NCBI GenBank assembly: GCA_902494195.1
Contig: CABUSH010000005.1
Location: forward strand, 44,792 to 108,791
DNA: 64,000 bases
Direction: 5' to 3'
Origin: an uncultured Collinsella sp.
GTDB taxonomy: Bacteria > Actinomycetota > Coriobacteriia > Coriobacteriales > Coriobacteriaceae
A program made the translations under genes and the position numbers. Below are positions 58,725-64,000 of this stretch, piece after piece. The notes beneath the pieces are model-generated. The model was not told where the DNA came from and made no database searches. It saw only the letters and a program-made list of their open reading frames with translations. How positions within the stretch are numbered: the first letter of the stretch is position 1; each line of letters starts with the position of its first letter.

Positions 58725-60107
58725 ATGATCATTACTCTGTGTGGTGGCGGATCCACCTTTACCCCCGGCATCGTCAAGTCCATCGCCCTGCGCAAGGACG
58801 AGCTCGACGTTGACGAGATTCGTCTGTACGACATCAACGAGGAGCGCCAGCGCAAGATCGGCGTGCTCGTGGACTGGATTTTGCACGAGGACCTCGGCCT
58901 GGACATCAAGCTCACGGTGACCACCGACAAAAAGACGGCTTTTACCGACGCCAGCTTCGTGTTTGCCCAGATGCGCGTGGGCGGCTACGCCATGCGCGAG
59001 CAGGACGAGAAGATTCCGCTGCGTCACGGCTGCGTGGGTCAGGAGACCTGCGGTTGCGGCGGCCTTGCCTATGGCATGCGCACTATCTTCCCCATGGTCG
59101 AGCTGATCGATGACGTCGAGAAGTACGCCAAGAAGGACTACTGGATTCTCAACTACTCCAACCCTGCCGCCATCGTCTCCGAGGGCTGCCGCGTGCTGCG
59201 TCCCAACGCTCGCATCATCAACATCTGCGACATGCCGATCGCAATCATCGACGTGGTTTGCGCCGCGCTCGATATCGACAAGAAGGATGTCGAGTACGAT
59301 TACTTTGGCCTCAACCACTTTGGTTGGTTCACCTCGATTCGCCACAAGGGCGAGGAGGTGCTCCCGCAGCTGCGCGAGTACATCAAGGAGCACCAGATCC
59401 TGCTGCCCGATTCCTACCTCAAGGGCATGGGCTCGCTCATGGCAAAGAAGCCCGAGGAGGCCACCGACGAGCACCCCGAGCAGAACCGCCACACCAAGGG
59501 CAGCTGGTACTACGTCTGGAAGGGCGAGTACGAGATCATGGAGTGCTTCCCGGAGTATCTGCCCAACACGTATCTGAACTACTACCTGCAGCAGAAGGAG
59601 TTCGTCGAGCATTCCAACCCCGAGCGCACCCGTGCTAACGAGGTCGAGGAGACGCGCGAGAAGAACCTCTTCGACGGCATCGACCATTACGAGAAGACGG
59701 GCGAGATCGACGAGAGCACGTTCTATGCGGGCAGCCACGGCGACTGGATTGCCGATCTGGCTATCGCTCTGAAGAACGACACCAAGCAGCGCTTCCTGGT
59801 CATTTGCGAGAACAAGGGCGCTATCCCCAACATGCCCTACGACGCTATGGTCGAGCTGCCTGCCTACATTGGCAAGAACGGCCCCGAGGTCATCAGCCGC
59901 GACAACATTCCTCTGTTCCAGCAAGGTCTTATGATGCAGCAGCTGAACTCCGAGAAGCTCGTGGTCGAGGCTACGATCGAGGGTTCGTACGAGAAGGCGC
60001 TCAAGGCCTTCACGCTCAACAAGACCGTACCGTCGATGAAGGTCGCCAAGGAAGTTCTCGACGACATGATCGAGGCCAACAAGGGTTACTGGCCCGAGCT
60101 TAAGTAA
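58725..60107 (+). CDS. 6-phospho-alpha-glucosidase, glycoside hydrolase family 4
   Basis: A 460-residue GH4 enzyme needing NAD+ and a divalent metal. The Rossmann start reads ITLCGGGSTFTPGIVKSI, followed by RVGGYAMREQDEKIPLRHG, NYSNPAAIVSEG, the metal-site CDMP at 168-171 and GLNHFGWF. CDMP at this position is the published mark of the alpha-type phospho-glucosidases (beta-type have CN(V/I)P). It should hydrolyse the phosphorylated alpha-glucoside delivered by the preceding permease. It starts three bases after the permease stop, so the two genes are coupled. Confidence 0.92.
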   Translation: MIITLCGGGSTFTPGIVKSIALRKDELDVDEIRLYDINEERQRKIGVLVDWILHEDLGLDIKLTVTTDKKTAFTDASFVFAQMRVGGYAMREQDEKIPLRHGCVGQETCGCGGLAYGMRTIFPMVELIDDVEKYAKKDYWILNYSNPAAIVSEGCRVLRPNARIINICDMPIAIIDVVCAALDIDKKDVEYDYFGLNHFGWFTSIRHKGEEVLPQLREYIKEHQILLPDSYLKGMGSLMAKKPEEATDEHPEQNRHTKGSWYYVWKGEYEIMECFPEYLPNTYLNYYLQQKEFVEHSNPERTRANEVEETREKNLFDGIDHYEKTGEIDESTFYAGSHGDWIADLAIALKNDTKQRFLVICENKGAIPNMPYDAMVELPAYIGKNGPEVISRDNIPLFQQGLMMQQLNSEKLVVEATIEGSYEKALKAFTLNKTVPSMKVAKEVLDDMIEANKGYWPELK

Positions 60108-60140
60108 AAGCAACAGGGTCGCTGACCGCATACCTGGAGC

Positions 60141-60180
60141 AATGCCCCGTCCACGTGATTGCGTGGACGGGGCATTGTCA
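60141..60180 (+). terminator. Rho-independent terminator of the PTS operon
   Basis: A 15-bp perfect stem (60141-60155 with 60162-60176) with loop TGATTG lies 33 bases after the GH4 stop. The T stretch is weak. Confidence 0.75.
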
Positions 60181-60362
60181 TTGGTAACGCGTTTTATCAA
60201 ATATGGCATTTATCTGCGGAAATGTTCGTTTTCACCGCTAAGGACGACGTTTCATACCGCCTGCCGAACCGTGTCGCTGCCAAACAATTTTATAGGTCAG
60301 TGTTGTGCGTGTAGCAACTTCGCTCGGTTTCGCCTCCGGGCTGCCATGTGAGAGGGGATCTT

Positions 60363-62195
60363 ATGGCTCGACTGCACGTAATGGAACGCAGCCACGCTCA
60401 GGCCGTCATGGACGACCTGCACGATGCGCTCGGACGCCGTCTGGCGGTGAGTTCGCTCGCCCCGTGTCCCGTTGAGTTTACGGCAGCGCTCGTTAACCTG
60501 TGCTCCACCCAGAGCTGCGGCAAGTGCACACCCTGCCGTGTGGGCCTGAGCGCGCTGAGCGACTTGCTCGCCGATGTGCTCGAAGGGCGCGCCGATGAGT
60601 CCACGCTCAACCTGATTGAGCGCACGGCCCGCACCATCTACCTTTCGAGCGACTGCGCCATCGGCTACGAAGCCGGCGCCATGGCACTCACGGCCATTCG
60701 CGGCTTCCGTGACGATTTTGAGCATCACATCCGCGAGCACTCCTGCGGCTTTGACCGCGAGGCCCGCGTCCCGTGCGTCTCGGGCTGCCCGGCGCACGTC
60801 GACATTCCCGGTTACATCTCGCTCGTCGAGGCAGGCCGGTATGCCGACGCCGTCAAGGTCATCCGCAAGAACAACCCACTGCCGCTCGTCTGCGGCTTGG
60901 TGTGCGAGCATCCCTGCGAGATGCATTGCCGCCGCGGCATGGTCGACGATCCCATGAACATCCTCGCCCTCAAGCGTTTTGCCGTTGAGCACAGCGACCT
61001 CAACGACCACAAGCCGCATGTAGTGGACGACACCGGTAAGCGCGTCGCCGTGATCGGCGGCGGCCCGGCCGGCCTTTCCTGTGCCTACTACCTGGCCGTG
61101 ATGGGTCATAAGGTGACCATCTTTGAGCAGCGTCACCACCTGGGCGGCATGCTGCGCTACGGCATTCCCAGCTACCGTCTGCCGCGCGAGCGCCTGCAGG
61201 CCGAGATCGACTGGATCTTGAGCGCCGGCATCGACGTTGAGCTCGATCACTCCGTCAACGGCGAGGAACTTGCCCGCCTGCGCGACGAGTTCGATGCCGT
61301 CTACCTGGCCATTGGCGCCCACAGCGATAAGAAGCTCGGCCTTCCGGGCGAGGAAGCGCTCGGCGTGGAGTCGGCCGTCAAGATGCTGCGCGCCATCGGC
61401 GACGACGAGCTGCCCGACCTGAGCGGCCAGCGCGTGTGCGTCATCGGCGGCGGCAACGTGGCCATGGACGTGGCGCGCTCCGCCGTGCGCTGCGGTGCCG
61501 AAAAGGTGAGCATCGTCTACCGCCGTCGCATCTGCGACATGACGGCCCAGGATGCCGAGATCGCCGGCGCCCAGGCCGAGGGCTGTGAGGTACTGGAGTT
61601 GACCGCCCCGCTCGCTATCGAGACGGGCGAGGAAGGTCGCGTGAGTGGCCTGCGCGTGCAGCCGCAGATCATCGGCGAGCCCCGTCGTGGGCGTCCGGCC
61701 CCGCGTGCCGCCGCCACGCCCGAGCGCGTCATTCCCTGCGAGCGCGTGTTTGTGGCCATTGGCCAGGACATCGATTCCAAGCCGTTTGAGGACATGGGCA
61801 TCGCCTGCAAGTGGGGTCGCGTCGTCACCGATTCGGATGGCGCCGTGCCTAACTTCGATGGCCTCTTTAGCGGCGGTGACTGCCAGACCGGCCCCGCCAC
61901 CGTCATCCGTGCCATCAACGCCGGCCGCGTTGCTTCGGCAAATATCGACCGCTATCTGGGCTTTGACCACAAGATCAAGCTCGACGTTGAGCTGCCGACC
62001 GTGCAGTTTAAGGGCAAGCACGAGTGCGGCCGCTGCGAGCTGGGCGAGCGCGAAGCCGGCGAGCGCATCCACGATTGGAATCTGGTCGAGCAGGGCCTTA
62101 CCGAGGAGGAGGCACGCCAGGAGGCAAGCCGCTGCCTGCGTTGCGACCACTTTGGCTTTGGCGCGTTCCGCGGAGGGAGGAACCTGGAATGGTAG
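60363..62195 (+). CDS. NuoF/GltD-like iron-sulfur flavoprotein oxidoreductase
   Basis: A 610-residue protein. Residues ~40-130 match the NuoF C-terminal cluster domain (STQSCGKCTPCRVGLSAL). Residues ~145-610 match GltD-type flavoproteins: CVSGCPAHVDIPGYI and CEHPCEMHCRRG cluster ligands, VIGGGPAGLSCAYYLA for FAD, VIGGGNVAMDVARSAVRC for NAD(P)H and FSGGDCQTGPATVIRAI. A short C-terminal CGRCELGER...CLRCDHFGFG adds more cysteines. It overlaps the hydrogenase gene by seven bases and probably transfers electrons between NAD(P)H and the hydrogenase. GAGAGGGG precedes the ATG. Confidence 0.88.
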   Translation: MARLHVMERSHAQAVMDDLHDALGRRLAVSSLAPCPVEFTAALVNLCSTQSCGKCTPCRVGLSALSDLLADVLEGRADESTLNLIERTARTIYLSSDCAIGYEAGAMALTAIRGFRDDFEHHIREHSCGFDREARVPCVSGCPAHVDIPGYISLVEAGRYADAVKVIRKNNPLPLVCGLVCEHPCEMHCRRGMVDDPMNILALKRFAVEHSDLNDHKPHVVDDTGKRVAVIGGGPAGLSCAYYLAVMGHKVTIFEQRHHLGGMLRYGIPSYRLPRERLQAEIDWILSAGIDVELDHSVNGEELARLRDEFDAVYLAIGAHSDKKLGLPGEEALGVESAVKMLRAIGDDELPDLSGQRVCVIGGGNVAMDVARSAVRCGAEKVSIVYRRRICDMTAQDAEIAGAQAEGCEVLELTAPLAIETGEEGRVSGLRVQPQIIGEPRRGRPAPRAAATPERVIPCERVFVAIGQDIDSKPFEDMGIACKWGRVVTDSDGAVPNFDGLFSGGDCQTGPATVIRAINAGRVASANIDRYLGFDHKIKLDVELPTVQFKGKHECGRCELGEREAGERIHDWNLVEQGLTEEEARQEASRCLRCDHFGFGAFRGGRNLEW

Positions 62196-64000
62196 AGCCC
62201 AACAAAACCACTGTCAGCGACAACACCGAAAGCGGAGCACTCAACATGGTCAAGCTCACGATCGATAATTGCGAGGTCGTGGTGCCCGAGCACACCACGA
62301 TCCTGGATGCGGCCAAGTCCGTCGGCATCCAGATTCCCACCCTGTGCTACCTGCGCGATCTGAACGAGATCGGCGGTTGCCGCGTGTGCGTGGTCGAGGT
62401 CGAGGGCTGCGACCAGCTGGTTGCCGCCTGCAACAACTACGTGCTCGACGGCATGGTGGTCCATACCAACAGTCCCAAGGCCCGCGAGGCCCGTCGCACC
62501 AACGTGCAGCTGCTGCTGTCCCAGCACGACTCGCGCTGTACGAGCTGTGTGCGCAGCGGCAACTGCAACCTGCAGACCATCGCCAACGACCTTGGCATTT
62601 TCTATCTGCCGTACGAGCAGCACCTGGCGCGCGAGGGCTGGGACTTCGATTTCCCCATCATCCGCGATAACGACAAGTGCATCAAATGCATGCGCTGCAT
62701 CAAGGTGTGCGAGAGCGTGCAGGGCTTAGGGATTTGGGACCTGACCAACCGCGCCACGCATACCGCCGTGGGCACCCGCGGGCGTGCACCGATCGGCAAG
62801 ACCGATTGCGTCGCGTGCGGTCAGTGCATCACGCATTGCCCGACGGGCGCCCTGCGCGAGCGTGACGATACCGAGACCGTGTTCGATGCTCTCGCCGATC
62901 CTGACAAGATTGTACTGGTGCAGATTGCGCCGGCCGTGCGTAGCGCCTGGGGCGAGGAGCTCGGCATTCCGCGCGAGGAGGCTACCGTCGAACGCCTGGC
63001 TTGCGCGCTGCGCCGCGTGGGCTTTGAGTACGTGTTCGACACCGACTTCTCGGCTGATCTCACCATTATGGAGGAGGGCTCCGAGCTGCTCGAGCGCCTG
63101 GGCGCCGCTGCCAAGGGCGAGGGCGACAGCCGTGGCTGGCCCATGTTCACGAGCTGCTGCCCGGGTTGGGTGCGCTTTGTGAAGGCGCGCTACCCGGAGT
63201 TTGTCGACAGCCTGTCCACGTCAAAGTCGCCGCAGCAGATGTTCGGCGCCATCGCCAAGACCTACTACGCCAAGGTGCTGGGCGTGGGGCCCGAGCGCCT
63301 GTTTGTGGTGTCCGTTATGCCGTGTACGGCCAAGAAGGCCGAGTGTGCGCTGCCGAGCATGGTGGGCGAGGACGGCACGTCCGACGTTGACGTTGCGCTG
63401 ACGGTGCGCGAGATGGTGCGCATGGTCCGCGCGAGCCACGTGAGCGTGGATACGCTGGTTGAGGAGCCGCTCGATACGCCGCTGGGCTTTGGCACGGGCG
63501 CGGGTGTGATCTTTGGCGCCACGGGCGGCGTGATGGAGGCCGCCGTGCGCTCGGCCTATTACCTGGTGACGGGCAAGAACCCCGACGCCGACTTCTTTAC
63601 CGATGTGCGCGGCCTGGACGGCTGGAAGGAAGCCGTGGCCGATATCGATGGCACCAAGGTGCGCGTCGCCGTGGCACACGGGCTGGGCAACGCCGCCCGT
63701 CTGCTCGACGCGATTCGCGACGGTCGCGTGAGCTATGAATTCGTTGAGGTCATGGCGTGCCCCGGCGGCTGCGTCGGTGGCGGCGGTCAGCCCATCCACG
63801 ACGGCTGTGAGCTGGCAGCCGAACGCGGCCAGGTGCTGTGGGGCCTGGATGCGAACGCCGAGATTCGCTTCTCGCATGAGAACCCCGATGTTCAGGCGTG
63901 CTACCGCGAGTTCTTGGGCGAGCCGCTCTCGCCGCTGGCCGAGAAGCTGCTGCATACCGACCATCACGCCTGGTCGATGCCCAACGAGGGGGCGTGCTAG
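62189..64000 (+). CDS. hydA: [FeFe] hydrogenase, catalytic subunit
   Basis: A 603-residue group A [FeFe] hydrogenase, complete to the last base of the window. In order: a 2Fe-2S domain (CYLRDLNEIGGCRVC), a His/Cys 4Fe-4S motif (HDSRCTSCVRSGNC), two 4Fe-4S ferredoxin motifs (CIKCMRCIKVCE and CVACGQCITHCPTG), then the H-cluster signatures TSCCPGW (C323/C324), MPCTAKKAE (C379) and MACPGGCVGGGGQP (C524, C528). All ligands are present, so it should be active once maturated by HydEFG, which are not in this window. A second in-frame ATG at 62246 is also possible. Confidence 0.95.
   Translation: MVEPNKTTVSDNTESGALNMVKLTIDNCEVVVPEHTTILDAAKSVGIQIPTLCYLRDLNEIGGCRVCVVEVEGCDQLVAACNNYVLDGMVVHTNSPKAREARRTNVQLLLSQHDSRCTSCVRSGNCNLQTIANDLGIFYLPYEQHLAREGWDFDFPIIRDNDKCIKCMRCIKVCESVQGLGIWDLTNRATHTAVGTRGRAPIGKTDCVACGQCITHCPTGALRERDDTETVFDALADPDKIVLVQIAPAVRSAWGEELGIPREEATVERLACALRRVGFEYVFDTDFSADLTIMEEGSELLERLGAAAKGEGDSRGWPMFTSCCPGWVRFVKARYPEFVDSLSTSKSPQQMFGAIAKTYYAKVLGVGPERLFVVSVMPCTAKKAECALPSMVGEDGTSDVDVALTVREMVRMVRASHVSVDTLVEEPLDTPLGFGTGAGVIFGATGGVMEAAVRSAYYLVTGKNPDADFFTDVRGLDGWKEAVADIDGTKVRVAVAHGLGNAARLLDAIRDGRVSYEFVEVMACPGGCVGGGGQPIHDGCELAAERGQVLWGLDANAEIRFSHENPDVQACYREFLGEPLSPLAEKLLHTDHHAWSMPNEGAC

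Overview
The window is about 64 kb of GC-rich (roughly 60%) bacterial chromosome. Gene content and protein style point to the class Coriobacteriia, most likely Collinsella or a close relative. The supporting signs are a two-subunit transketolase, an L31 protein with a long Ala/Lys tail, glucose-family PTS operons, an [FeFe] hydrogenase, rubredoxin-type electron carriers, and GC-biased third codon positions that create long antisense open frames. No prophage, plasmid or insertion sequence is evident. The window opens inside a U32 peptidase gene and closes exactly on the hydrogenase stop codon.

Layout. 0-9.3 kb: U32 peptidase (partial), tyrS, adenine deaminase, two convergent Cof-type HAD phosphatases, a leftward ACT-domain gene and citrate synthase, then rpmE with a structured leader. 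9.6-21.4 kb: secA-prfB, a YitT-type membrane protein, a split transketolase, ftsE-ftsX and RNase R. 21.6-28.6 kb: a serine recombinase, a VanZ-like protein, a MurNAc catabolic locus (RpiR regulator, murQ, murP, mupG), an ArsC/Spx-like protein and a small orphan. 28.9-31.5 kb: tRNA-Gln and tRNA-Glu, a TPR protein, smpB, a flavin reductase and rubredoxin. 31.6-42.1 kb: an Nramp transporter, gltB-gltD, an unknown gene and a nuclease-like gene between two repeat arrays. 42.6-54 kb: an amidohydrolase, a zinc-ribbon membrane protein, csoR/copZ/copA, an FHA protein with a Ser/Thr kinase, and a DEAD-box helicase. 54.5-64 kb: a flavodoxin-ferredoxin protein, an alpha-glucoside PTS operon (EIIA, antiterminator, EIIBC, GH4 phospho-glucosidase), and a NuoF/GltD-like oxidoreductase next to an [FeFe] hydrogenase.

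How the genes work together. murP imports and phosphorylates MurNAc, mupG probably trims phospho-MurNAc disaccharides, murQ opens the lactyl ether, and the RpiR protein senses the phosphosugar. In this genome copy murP carries an in-frame stop 35 codons before its natural end. copA, copZ and csoR form a copper-efflux set behind a promoter with a CsoR-type palindrome. The closing genes describe a saccharolytic, fermentative anaerobe that takes up alpha-glucosides by PTS and disposes of electrons as H2.

The most unusual content is between the genes. At least six families of intergenic hairpin elements are present, each with fixed arm and loop lengths. The most striking, family b, has 17-bp arms around a loop of exactly 25 nt. 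It occurs as tandem arrays with an exact 80-bp period at 33.0, 40.7, 42.1 and 47.8 kb, plus single copies at 31.6 and 51.4 kb. Two four-unit arrays flank a gene whose C-terminus looks like a DUF559/Vsr-type PD-(D/E)XK nuclease. This arrangement is the best candidate in the window for an undescribed repeat-plus-nuclease element. Other notable points are a 123-nt near-perfect cruciform upstream of ftsE, an RF2 with SPT in place of SPF, and hairpin elements that supply the stop codon of two genes.
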